A stretch of 35,134 nt of DNA from JAJRXG01 sp964470035 (GCA_964470035.1 CAYYBR010000010.1:1-35134); one strand, 5' to 3'; shown: positions 15,924 through 24,057, counted from the stretch's first letter. Notes: generated by a model not told the origin, from the letters alone. A program made the numbers and translations.

Positions 15924-16739
15924 CTATTTTGTTTTGATGCACCTTACACTTACTCCAGTTTCCTTATCAGAAATATTATCAAAATCTATCATCGACTCAG
16001 TGCCAAATATATTGATGATGGTCAAAGTTCCATTAAGCGTCTCTGCGGAAGACCAAAATGATGTAAAATTATTTTCGAAACCTAGTGTGGTAAATGAACC
16101 ATTAAAAAATCTTACCCCAGCGGGTATCGCTGTAAAGCCAGAATCATTATTTACATCACTGCTCGTACTATTCCAATTAGAAGTTCCAACTTGTTTTAGT
16201 CTATTAGCACTAATAGAGGCACCTAAAAATGTATCTAGTGCTCGCCAGTCTTCGAGATCAGGTATCCGCCAGCCTTCAGGACAAACAGATCGATCACTAC
16301 TGATAGCATAAAAATTATAGATTTTACCACAAGTCTCGTCATAGGCCTGATCATTATAAAACCAACACCATGCACCCACTGTGTCTGCTACCCAATCTTC
16401 AGTAAGAGTAACTTCCGATATAGGTGTTCCATCTGTATATCTACTGGTCCGCAGATTTTCTCTCATCCATTCTTGCTCGCCTATTTGTACAGTTCTATAA
16501 ATATTACCATCGATATCGGATACAATTCCAGAAGCGGAAGTATTCACTGTTGTAAATGATTTCCATTGTGATCCATCGTAACCCTCAAAGTCATCACCAT
16601 CCCATCTGATATCACCATCGACAGGACTCATCATACTATCTCCCACCCTAATACGTGTATCAAAAACTGATTGGGCTACACATGCGTGAGTTACCAATAA
16701 GAATATGCTAATCAATAAGGTTTTGTTTCTTTTCATCAT
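15924..16739 (-). CDS. exported FISUMP domain protein
   Basis: This protein of about 271 residues has a signal peptide (MMKRNKTLLISIFLLVTHACVAQ, possibly processed after AQ). A short N-terminal segment, MSPVDGDIRWDGDDFEGYDG, resembles the stalk start of tail-fibre-like proteins. The main part is a FISUMP domain (Fibrobacter succinogenes major paralogous domain): YRTVQIGEQEWMRENLRTSR, YTDGTPI, a Cys-Gly-KIYNFYA segment, VCPEGWRIPDLEDWRAL, and a Ser/Trp-rich end FWSSAE...GVSVRCIKTK. FISUMP has a C-type-lectin-like fold and occurs in surface proteins of Bacteroidota; ligands are unknown. The start overlaps the stop of the upstream LuxR-fusion gene (ATGA; another ATG lies three bases later and one nine bases earlier), which suggests translational coupling. 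Confidence 0.85.
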   Translation of the reverse strand: MMKRNKTLLISIFLLVTHACVAQSVFDTRIRVGDSMMSPVDGDIRWDGDDFEGYDGSQWKSFTTVNTSASGIVSDIDGNIYRTVQIGEQEWMRENLRTSRYTDGTPISEVTLTEDWVADTVGAWCWFYNDQAYDETCGKIYNFYAISSDRSVCPEGWRIPDLEDWRALDTFLGASISANRLKQVGTSNWNSTSSDVNNDSGFTAIPAGVRFFNGSFTTLGFENNFTSFWSSAETLNGTLTIINIFGTESMIDFDNISDKETGVSVRCIKTK

Positions 16740-17983
16740 CTCACACATGCACAGTTAATCTGGTTAGTAGTCGTGCGACTCTCAACATCTCCTGATGAAG
16801 GGTCAAATACCACCATGGCGCGGTCTTGAGGAAAGATGATGCCTCCCGTTGGATTAGGGTTATAGATCCCAGCATGGTCGGTTGTCCAATGAAATCCGCT
16901 CGCAGCAAATGGGTCAATAAACTGAACAATATCATTCATAGTTGGCATCTTCCAATCATCATGTCCTCCAGTATTCAAAGTGCGGCAATAAGTAGCACAT
17001 GATGAAAAGCTTCTGTTAGGGTTAGAATGAAAATCAGATAATTGTAAATATGAAAGAAGGGTTCTATAGTTCACAGCATCTTGATCGTTAGTTGGGTCTG
17101 CTACATTGGCCACTCTATGACTTCGGACGCTTATTACATCGTCTTCATTATTTAGAATCAGCATGGCGTCACTACTTGATGATGTCGGACTAAAAACAAG
17201 CTTATCTGGACCCACTGACCATCCACTTCGACTTGCTCCGACGTACCACTCGTTAGTGAGATCCTCAGTGTTTCCTAATCTTAACTGAAAACCTGAGTCC
17301 TCGACTCCAAGTTTAGCTTTAGGAGCTGAAGTGCCTATGCCCACCTGGCCTTGATTCAGTCCAGTCTGTAGCAGAAGAGAGGAGCCCGTTTCATTAGTTC
17401 TTGCCGTGATGCCATTGTTATCAAGGGCAATATGATTAGATGTCGGATCTCCGAGGATTAATATACCTGATTCGTTGTCATTTGGAACAGCATTTGATCC
17501 TTCGAAAAGATTAAGAACACCGTCACGAGTAAGCCGCATATAGGTATCACCTGGAGTGGCAAAGTTGTTCACTGCTCTTTGCATCTCTAGGTTACCTCCA
17601 TTGTTTTGTATACGCCAGTCAGTACTACTAAATTCGCTTCCTCTGACGAACTCTATCCCAGCTTTACTGTCAGCTTCCCCTGTTGTGGATATAAGTTGAT
17701 ATTGTTCTCCAGTACCATCAATATGCACATTTCTAGTTTGTGCATTTACACTTATGATACCAAGAGACGTCATAGCAATCATCAATGAGGAAACCATAAT
17801 ACCTTGTCTAAAGGCCTTTGATATGAGTCCAGCAGTGTTGCGTGCATTTAATTTTCGTTTCACATTTTCTCTATGAGAAATAATAGTTTCATAACTCAAA
17901 TAAAGTCTCTTTGCTATCTCCTTAGAAGTATATCCTTCAGTCAATAGCTGAAGGACTTCTATTTCACGTTTTGTAATTTTCAT
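16736..17983 (-). CDS. LuxR-type HTH fused to a membrane segment and exported tail-fibre/DUF1566-like region
   Basis: This 415-residue protein has an uncommon layout. Residues 4-57 are a LuxR/GerE helix-turn-helix (KREIEVLQLLTEGYTSKEIA, LSYETIISHRENVKRKL, NTAGLISKAF). Residues 62-82 form one hydrophobic segment ending in VNAQ, a typical Bacteroidota signal-peptidase site. From residue 83 it resembles exported fibre proteins: GQVGIGTSAPKAKLGV (about 212-227), VANVADPTNDQDAVNYRTL (291-309), and a DUF1566/Lcl-like C-terminus, FSSCATYCRTLNTGGHDDWKMPT (326-348), with Cys411 and Cys413 near the end. Charge distribution puts the HTH in the cytoplasm and the rest outside, so this may be a ToxR-like membrane regulator or a protein cut at VNAQ. 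There is no second start with a charged signal peptide, so a single product is likely. It lies 26 bases after the repeat-protein gene. Confidence 0.83.
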   Translation of the reverse strand: MKITKREIEVLQLLTEGYTSKEIAKRLYLSYETIISHRENVKRKLNARNTAGLISKAFRQGIMVSSLMIAMTSLGIISVNAQTRNVHIDGTGEQYQLISTTGEADSKAGIEFVRGSEFSSTDWRIQNNGGNLEMQRAVNNFATPGDTYMRLTRDGVLNLFEGSNAVPNDNESGILILGDPTSNHIALDNNGITARTNETGSSLLLQTGLNQGQVGIGTSAPKAKLGVEDSGFQLRLGNTEDLTNEWYVGASRSGWSVGPDKLVFSPTSSSSDAMLILNNEDDVISVRSHRVANVADPTNDQDAVNYRTLLSYLQLSDFHSNPNRSFSSCATYCRTLNTGGHDDWKMPTMNDIVQFIDPFAASGFHWTTDHAGIYNPNPTGGIIFPQDRAMVVFDPSSGDVESRTTTNQINCACVR

Positions 17984-18009
17984 TTTTGCAGTTTTAACTT
18001 AATAGGATG

Positions 18010-19473
18010 TTATTTAATTTGATTGATCACTTTTATCATTTGGCCCTTAAGAGCCTCTATTTCCGATTGCTGTTGAGCAATTTGTTTTTTTAGTAGCATC
18101 AAATTTTGTTGATAGATCTGTTGATATCCTATCCCTATTGCTACATTTATTCTTCTAATTTCCCCGTCATCGATATCCTCCCATGCTTGACCGATGATTT
18201 GATCTTCACTTATCAACGTCTCGGCATTCAGGACTTTAGCTGCACCATTTTCTAGTCCACTTTGGACTAACCAATCTCCGGAGCGGACTGGACCTTGGAC
18301 TTTGACAGGTACTTGACCTATAAAACTGACATTGGCAGCAGAATGATTTTCTAATAGCTCATGACTATTGCCCAGGATCGCAGGGCGGTCTGTGATGACC
18401 ATAACTTGATCGGCATCCTTCGTATTCAGAGAAATCTTGCCTGCATATACGCCTACTACATCTCCCGGTTTTATAATTTCTTCGGGATGTATTTGCGGAA
18501 GCGTCTCTGCAAAATCAGCGCCGCTCGTCTTGAAAGTGATACCTCCACTCCCATTGCCTTCTATGGCACCGATGGCGTTATCGGTTGTATTATTCGGTCC
18601 AGATTCAAAGAATGTGATGTAATTCGAATTGTCTCCGACATCACCAATGGTATTTACCTTTAAGGCGAGCACGTCCGCGCCGCCTTCGTTATTTCTATTG
18701 TCGATAAGGGCTATATGGTTTTCTATAGAGGCCACACCTCTTCTATTTCCTATGATTTCGAGACCAAATTCTTCAGCATCTTGTACGCGGACTCCAGATC
18801 TCTCGGCGTGAGCTATATTTATGCCGTGGCCGCCACTCTCAATGACATGTACCCCATTGCTTCCTGCATCTGATACGACGAGTCCAAAAGCTTCAGCATT
18901 CAACACTTCAAACCCGCTTCCACCGGCGTTAATCACACTGACTCCCTCGCGTTCTGCTTGGTCAATTACGACACCATCTCTAGCATTAACCACCCTTACT
19001 CCTGTTAACCCAGCATCTTCTACATACAAGCCATATCTACCGGCCTCGCTCACATGATATCCATCCATAACAGAGTCATCTACTTGAACTCCGTGTCTTC
19101 CAGCATCCCTCACAAAAAGTCCATCTAGATCTGCGCTACCCACCCTAAAACCATGCTCGCCAGCACTTGAAACCGTAAACCCATGTGCCCCAGCTCCTGA
19201 AACCGCGAAGCCGTGATTACCAGCATTAATCACCGTAAATCCTTGCGCTTCAGCATCCTCCACCCTGAATCCTGTAAGTGCATCCTTGACCTGTACACCA
19301 ATTCTTGCATGTTCAATAGTGATGGCATTGTTATTAGTATACTTGATATCAACTGATGGTATATCCTCTGCTATAAGTGTGTCGAGTTGGATGAATTGCC
19401 CATAAATAGACTGGCCTCCTACTCCCAAGAACACCATTGTACAAATCCAAACTTTTATATTGATACTGGTCAT
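18010..19473 (-). CDS. exported decapeptide-repeat fibre-like protein
   Basis: This protein of about 487 residues starts with a signal peptide (MTSINIKVWICTMVFLGV, cleaved after IYGQ). Residues 59-248 are about 19 tandem ten-residue units with consensus G-hydrophobic-x-V-x-x-A-G/E-x-x (for example GFTVINAGNH, GFTVSSAGEH, GLYVEDAGLT); three units have nine residues. Such regularity suggests a narrow beta-solenoid. After it come a globular part with SGADFAETLPQI (about 317-328), KPGDVVGVYAGKI (335-347) and FIGQVPVKVQG (384-394), which resembles the C-terminal modules of tail-fibre-like secreted proteins, and a coiled coil (about 453-487), likely for trimer formation. I chose ATG 19473; a TTG at 19503 would lie inside the promoter box. 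It follows the hybrid regulator gene in the same direction. Function unknown; a surface fibre or adhesin is an inference. Confidence 0.8.
   Translation of the reverse strand: MTSINIKVWICTMVFLGVGGQSIYGQFIQLDTLIAEDIPSVDIKYTNNNAITIEHARIGVQVKDALTGFRVEDAEAQGFTVINAGNHGFAVSGAGAHGFTVSSAGEHGFRVGSADLDGLFVRDAGRHGVQVDDSVMDGYHVSEAGRYGLYVEDAGLTGVRVVNARDGVVIDQAEREGVSVINAGGSGFEVLNAEAFGLVVSDAGSNGVHVIESGGHGINIAHAERSGVRVQDAEEFGLEIIGNRRGVASIENHIALIDNRNNEGGADVLALKVNTIGDVGDNSNYITFFESGPNNTTDNAIGAIEGNGSGGITFKTSGADFAETLPQIHPEEIIKPGDVVGVYAGKISLNTKDADQVMVITDRPAILGNSHELLENHSAANVSFIGQVPVKVQGPVRSGDWLVQSGLENGAAKVLNAETLISEDQIIGQAWEDIDDGEIRRINVAIGIGYQQIYQQNLMLLKKQIAQQQSEIEALKGQMIKVINQIK
18730..19299 (-). repeat. tandem 30-bp coding repeats (decapeptide units)
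   Basis: About 19 consecutive units of 30 bases (three of 27 bases) encode the G-x-x-V-x-x-A pattern. The unit boundaries are exact at protein level, while the DNA of the copies has diverged, so the array is old and held by selection rather than freshly amplified. Confidence 0.85.
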
Positions 19474-19475
19474 GA

Positions 19476-19503
19476 TTGTCACCATTTGATGTCGTGGTGA
19501 CAA
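19476..19503. promoter_or_regulatory. 9-bp inverted repeat between -7 box and start codon
   Basis: TTGTCACCA at 19476-19484 is perfectly mirrored by TGGTGACAA at 19495-19503, with a 10-base spacer. It overlaps the -7 box by three bases, covers the predicted transcript start and ends two bases before the ATG of the repeat-protein gene. It could be a repressor operator with half-sites about two helical turns apart, or, if transcription starts early enough, an mRNA hairpin before the start codon. Confidence 0.5.
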
Positions 19504-19508
19504 ACTTA
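19501..19508 (-). promoter_or_regulatory. -7 promoter box for the repeat-protein operon
   Basis: On the reverse strand this reads TAAGTTTG, matching TAnnTTTG. It implies a transcript start near 19494 and supports the ATG at 19473 as the start. No clear -33 element was seen at the right distance. Confidence 0.42.
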
Positions 19509-19650
19509 GATGAGCTACCTAGTGAGAGAATGTACTATTGTTTCCAACACTTGGAATCTTAAATAATACATTAAGTCAAATCCGGCATATTGTTACATCA
19601 AGGCTTCTCGACATTCTTAAGTCGCTGATAATCTGATGGTTATATGTAAC

Positions 19651-22600
19651 CTACCGAACAGTAACCATCTCCTGTCTAGGAGACAACCCATATCTAGCAG
19701 AATACACTTTTGAAAAGTAAGATGGGTCACTAAACCCAACATCATATGCAACCTCTGAAACATTTTTATCGGATTGGGTCAGCATTTGCTTCGCTTTAGA
19801 CAATCTGATATTTCTAATAAATATAGCAGTCGACTGATCAGTTAAAGCCTTGAGCTTACGATGAAGATGTACACGACTTATACCCAATTCTCTACATAAC
19901 CTTACTATGGTAAAGTTGGAGTCTGAGAGGTTTGCCTCGATGATTGCTATCACTTCTTGTATGAATGGATCAAGATCATTAGCATTTCTTTCGGACTCAC
20001 CCTCCACCGCACTAACATACTTATCACGAAGGGACTTTCTGATAGCAAGCAAGTTAGATATCCTGAGTTCTAATTCTTGTGCGTCAAATGGTTTGATTAG
20101 AAAGTCGTCGGCTCCTTGCTCGAGTCCTTCTAGTTTTGACTCATCGTCGGCTTTAGCAGTTAAGAGGATGATTGGAACATGATTAGTCCTTAGATCAGAT
20201 TTCAGCTGATGACATACTTGAAAACCAGTTAAGCCAGGCATCATTATATCACTTATGATCAAATCTGGCACAATCCTCAGGGCAATCTCTACGCCTTCTA
20301 ATCCATCCGAAGCAGTGATTACTTCTAAATTTTTTCTAAGCATGGATTTGATGTAATTTCGGACGTCTCGATTATCCTCGATTATCAAGATTTTCTCAAG
20401 ACCACTATCTATCTCCAGCGGAGATACCGAGTCTAGAGGGACTTGTTTAAGACCTTTCGTCTTAGGTGCAGCCCTTGTTTTAGGCAACTCTATGGTGAAT
20501 GTGCATCCCTTATTGGGATTATTAGCTACAGATATTTTTCCATTTAGAAGTTCGACGAGTTCCTTTGTCACAGCTAATCCTATCCCAGAGCTATTTTGTG
20601 CAGTTTGTTCTTGAAAATATCTATCGAACAGTTTTGAGAAGTTCGTCTCGGAAATACCCGCACCATTATCTTTGACATGGATGTAGAAGTTTCGGGTATG
20701 CTCCTCCACCTCACAATAGATATCACCACCTGACGGTGTATACTTGATAGCATTACTCAAGAGGTTATACATTACTTGCTTTATGATTTCTTGATCGAAG
20801 TCAACCACAAGCTCATCCACTTTGGGTAGAAAATGAAGTCTGATATTTTCTTCTTCAGCCCAAGAATGAAATGACTCTAGCAGATAAGACAGGTATGGAA
20901 TTAGATCCTGCTGAACCATGGAAATTGTCATCTTCTCAGATTCAATTTTTGACAACTCTAGGATTCTATTTACAAGTAGTAGCAGATGATTACCATTTCT
21001 ATTTATGATCTCAGAAGTCGAAACAACAGATCTTTTACCTTCTTTCATTAGCTTATTTGAAAGGCCAAGGATCACAGTTAACGGTGTTCTAATCTCGTGT
21101 GAAATGTTGGTATACAATTTTGTTTTCAATTCATTGATTTCTTTTAACTTAAGAGACTCAACTTTTTCTTTATGTCTAAGAAAGATCATATACCCTACTC
21201 CGGCCAAACTAAACAAATAAAACAGATATGCCCACCCAGTTTGCCACCAAGGTGATTGTACCTTGATGAATAAATTTATCTCTTGAGGAGCAATCTTCAG
21301 CCTTGGATTATTGGCTCGTACTTCTAGTATATAATTTCCAGGTGGAACACTATTTAAATTAATGCTGCGTCTAGATCCATTATCAATCCATTCTTTTTGA
21401 TGAGGCTGTATACGATATTCATAATGTGTCTTTTCTGATCTAAAAAACTGCAGGGTAGAAAATGAAATGTTGAATGACCTATGGTCATATGGGATTTCTA
21501 TCTGATCACCGCCTCTTAGTTCCTCTTTAATATCACTAGTTAAGTAATGTACCTCTCTAAAGTCAAAAGAGGATGGACCAGCTTCGATATCAAATACAGC
21601 CTTTGTATCTATAATCTGAGTTTTCGCGTCAGTTCCAAGAAATAACACCCCCTCTTCAGACATATAGCCGCTGTTAAGCAAAAAGTTATTACTCTCTAGG
21701 CCATCCGCCTGATTAAAAAACTGAAACTCCTCAGTTTCTGTGTTCATAGCCATGATCCCTTGCCCCATAGTACTTGCCCAAAGTGTATGCCCGTCATCAG
21801 CAATAAGGTTGATGAACTTATCCGACAACAGTCCATCTTCTTTGGTATACTGCTCGACTTCACCACTATCAGATATGCTATTAAGGCCACTATCAGAAGC
21901 CACCCAGATAGTACCATCTGAAGAACATGTGATAGAAGAAATGAGATTGCTACTTAGGCTATTTATAGAGTCAGGGCTGTGTTTATAATTATCGAACTGT
22001 GCGGATTCGATCGAAGTGAAGTCATATGTATTAGTCAAATGATAGACACCACTCTTGAATGTTCCTCCCCACAGATTTCCACTTTTATCAAGAGTCAGGT
22101 GTATGGCTATATTACTCTCTAGATCAAGATGATTCTCGGCTGTGAACTTTATAAATGTATTGGATTTAGAATCATATCTGCTAAGTCCATTAGCAGAAGC
22201 GAACCACATGTATCCTTGATTATCTTCAATGATATCCCATGTTCTTCCGCCGCGATGATTTAGACGTCTAAAAGTTGTCGACTGATCTTTTCTAACATGG
22301 ATCCCGTCATGGGAAACTATATATAAATCTCCATTTTTAGCCAGGTGAATTGCATTGACAAAATGTTCAAATATGATCTCAACATGGTGTCCATCTGTAG
22401 TCTCATTTATTTGATAAAGAGCATCATCTGTACCGACCCACGTTGTTCCTTCATTGATGTGTATTGTTAACGCTCGAGTTATATCTTTTATAGCAGTATA
22501 CCGACCTGAGTTATTAAATCTCTGATGTAGATCAGAGGTCATAACCAAACCTTTAGATGTTCCTATCCATATATTATGATCACGATCTTGAAATAATTGA

Positions 22601-23478
22601 TTGATCGTGATGGGCTCTATCTCCTCTCTAATCAAGTCTTTCCAGTTGATATATCGATAGTTTTTTCTATCGGCATCTATAACATTGACCCCTCTTTTGC
22701 CAGGAACCCATAATCTACCCTTATGATCTTCTAACATACTGACATCACTAAGTATATCCTGAGTGCCAAAATCTTCAAGCTCGTATTTCTTTTTTTGCCA
22801 TGAAAACTTCTCTATCAACCATAAGTCCTGATTGGTTGCTACCCAGATCTGATCGGCACTATCTATATATAGTTGATCGATGAGCATGCCTTGATCTAAT
22901 TCAAAAACTCTGTGTATATCATCATCATGGATAAGATATATGGCACTATCTGATACTACATAAATCGAGTTATCTCGATCTACCGCTATATGTCTGATTC
23001 TTAGATCATATACTCTCTCTAGTAACTGAGTCTTGTTATTCAGCGTAAAAAGTCCATTATACGCACCTATCCAAAGTTGGTCATTGTGATCTAATTTAAG
23101 ATCTCTTACATAGGAGGGATATAATTCTTCATGCTTGGATCTGAAAGAAATAAAGGACTTGGATTCAGGATCATACCGATGGATCAATCCAAAGAAGCAG
23201 CTCATATAGAGATCTCCTATACTCGAAACTTCCATGTACTGAACCCAGTTCGTGCTCAACTGATATGCATCACTTGGATTGGCCTGATATGACTCAAATT
23301 CATATCCATCAAACCGATTGAGTCCGTATCTGGTGCCCACCCAGATATATCCAGATTCATCCTGAGCTATATCAGATATCCAATCATTAGATAAACCATC
23401 TTCTGTACGCCAGATATCTGCCTGAGCATAGGCATTCAAGCCTATTAATATAGAGATGATCGTAAGCAGTGTCTTCAT
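19651..23478 (-). CDS. hybrid two-component system regulator (HTCS)
   Basis: This 1275-residue protein senses outside and binds DNA inside. It has a signal peptide (MKTLLTIISILIGLNAYAQ); about twelve or more propeller repeats (for example GYIWVGTRYGLNRFDGYEF, NIWIGTSKGLV) over residues 20-640; a Y_Y_Y domain (about 670-740); a membrane segment (about 747-767); a histidine kinase dimer domain with His794 in SHEIRTPL; an ATPase domain (Asn905/Asn909, DNGAGIS 937-943, SSGIGLAV); a receiver domain (Asp1077 in ISDIMMPG); and an AraC-type HTH (about 1175-1270, ISRVHLHRKLKALT and VGFSDPSYFSKVY). All catalytic residues are kept. HTCS proteins normally detect an oligosaccharide and switch on a nearby polysaccharide locus, but the genes just downstream here code for fibre and lectin-like proteins. 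A -7 box lies about 38 bases upstream. Confidence 0.96.
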   Translation of the reverse strand: MKTLLTIISILIGLNAYAQADIWRTEDGLSNDWISDIAQDESGYIWVGTRYGLNRFDGYEFESYQANPSDAYQLSTNWVQYMEVSSIGDLYMSCFFGLIHRYDPESKSFISFRSKHEELYPSYVRDLKLDHNDQLWIGAYNGLFTLNNKTQLLERVYDLRIRHIAVDRDNSIYVVSDSAIYLIHDDDIHRVFELDQGMLIDQLYIDSADQIWVATNQDLWLIEKFSWQKKKYELEDFGTQDILSDVSMLEDHKGRLWVPGKRGVNVIDADRKNYRYINWKDLIREEIEPITINQLFQDRDHNIWIGTSKGLVMTSDLHQRFNNSGRYTAIKDITRALTIHINEGTTWVGTDDALYQINETTDGHHVEIIFEHFVNAIHLAKNGDLYIVSHDGIHVRKDQSTTFRRLNHRGGRTWDIIEDNQGYMWFASANGLSRYDSKSNTFIKFTAENHLDLESNIAIHLTLDKSGNLWGGTFKSGVYHLTNTYDFTSIESAQFDNYKHSPDSINSLSSNLISSITCSSDGTIWVASDSGLNSISDSGEVEQYTKEDGLLSDKFINLIADDGHTLWASTMGQGIMAMNTETEEFQFFNQADGLESNNFLLNSGYMSEEGVLFLGTDAKTQIIDTKAVFDIEAGPSSFDFREVHYLTSDIKEELRGGDQIEIPYDHRSFNISFSTLQFFRSEKTHYEYRIQPHQKEWIDNGSRRSINLNSVPPGNYILEVRANNPRLKIAPQEINLFIKVQSPWWQTGWAYLFYLFSLAGVGYMIFLRHKEKVESLKLKEINELKTKLYTNISHEIRTPLTVILGLSNKLMKEGKRSVVSTSEIINRNGNHLLLLVNRILELSKIESEKMTISMVQQDLIPYLSYLLESFHSWAEEENIRLHFLPKVDELVVDFDQEIIKQVMYNLLSNAIKYTPSGGDIYCEVEEHTRNFYIHVKDNGAGISETNFSKLFDRYFQEQTAQNSSGIGLAVTKELVELLNGKISVANNPNKGCTFTIELPKTRAAPKTKGLKQVPLDSVSPLEIDSGLEKILIIEDNRDVRNYIKSMLRKNLEVITASDGLEGVEIALRIVPDLIISDIMMPGLTGFQVCHQLKSDLRTNHVPIILLTAKADDESKLEGLEQGADDFLIKPFDAQELELRISNLLAIRKSLRDKYVSAVEGESERNANDLDPFIQEVIAIIEANLSDSNFTIVRLCRELGISRVHLHRKLKALTDQSTAIFIRNIRLSKAKQMLTQSDKNVSEVAYDVGFSDPSYFSKVYSARYGLSPRQEMVTVR

Positions 23479-23515
23479 GGCTATCTTCTATAAATAGATA
23501 TAAGTTGAAGCTAAT

Positions 23516-23523
23516 CAAAGGTA
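23516..23523 (-). promoter_or_regulatory. -7 promoter box for the HTCS gene
   Basis: On the reverse strand this reads TACCTTTG, an exact TAnnTTTG match, predicting a leader of about 30 bases before the HTCS ATG. The -33 region has no clear TTTG, as expected if an activator is needed. Confidence 0.48.
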
Positions 23524-23591
23524 AAAATTGGGAAAGATTACTTCCACCCTAGTGCGTGAATAGCAGGTATAATGTTGTGAACGGTTAGAAT

Positions 23592-23621
23592 CTATGATTA
23601 GATGTTAGATGCTAGTCATAG
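23592..23621. repeat. imperfect inverted repeat at the end of the DUF2188 gene
   Basis: CTATGATTAG (23592-23601) and CTAGTCATAG (23612-23621) pair over ten positions with one G-T wobble around a ten-base loop. It overlaps the DUF2188 stop codon. No T-run follows, so a terminator is doubtful. The left arm resembles the half-site next to the lacI-like remnant (24037-24046) with one base changed. Confidence 0.35.
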
Positions 23622-23821
23622 TTCATCCTGTCTCTTATCGATCCATCCTTGCGATGGATAACTACAGCAGACCTATAGTTGATAGCTATCTCTCGTGCTC
23701 TCTCGATGGCATCATCTTGTCGTTCGAAGACTTCTGTTACTCGCTCATTACCTTCTCCACGTACGGCCCAGTCGCCTTCATAGGGTACTACGTGTTGGAC
23801 GAAAGTCTTTCGCTTAGGCAT
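23612..23821 (-). CDS. DUF2188 family small protein
   Basis: This 69-residue protein shows the DUF2188 pattern: a short start, QHVVPYEGDWAVRGEGNERV, a helix with FERQDDAIERAREIA, and the closing VVIHRKDGSIRDRMNYD. DUF2188 proteins are small, single-domain and of unknown function. An earlier in-frame ATG at 23896 would add 25 residues of an amphipathic, basic stretch (FWTDLLKKILRIVFKDI); I prefer 23821 because the family usually starts there and AAGGA lies just upstream. It lies in the same direction as the HTCS gene, about 130 bases before it, and is divergent from the lacI-like remnant. Confidence 0.75.
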   Translation of the reverse strand: MPKRKTFVQHVVPYEGDWAVRGEGNERVTEVFERQDDAIERAREIAINYRSAVVIHRKDGSIRDRMNYD

Positions 23822-24036
23822 GATGTCCTTAAAAACTATCCTGAGGATCTTCTTGAGTAAGTCGGTCCAAAACTTTCCTTCTCTTAGGTTTGCCATAAGG
23901 ATTGCTATTTACAAAAGTGTAATCACAAATTATAAACAATCTTTTCAAGGCTTTCAAACCAAAGATCACATCCCACAACCCTTTAAGTGGATAATTAAAA
24001 CAAGAAGTCATTAGTTTTCTATGACGTTATGCTTAT

Positions 24037-24056
24037 CTATGATCAGTTGACCATAG
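24037..24056. promoter_or_regulatory. possible LacI-type operator
   Basis: A 20-bp imperfect palindrome, CTATGATCAG/TTGACCATAG, of the form CTATGnTCAnnTGAnCATAG, lies directly before the ATG of the broken LacI-family gene. Size, symmetry and position fit an autoregulatory operator, though the central CG often found in LacI operators is absent. Confidence 0.4.
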
Positions 24057-24057
24057 T

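Noticed and set aside
18730..19299. CRISPR-like array
   Set aside because: The 30-base periodicity is in coding sequence; copies are contiguous, diverged and without unique spacers, and no cas gene is present.
16736..19473. Prophage tail-fibre module
   Set aside because: The VGIGT and DPTNDQDAVN motifs also occur in phage fibres, but there are no capsid, terminase, tail, integrase or lysis genes nearby, and the proteins carry signal peptides.
19470..19503. Apparent echo of the HTCS C-terminus (LSPRQEMVTV) in the extended start of the repeat protein (LSPRHQMVTI)
   Set aside because: The similarity covers only about ten codons, does not extend upstream, and falls on a perfect inverted repeat next to a promoter box that explains the sequence better. 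Chance is likely.
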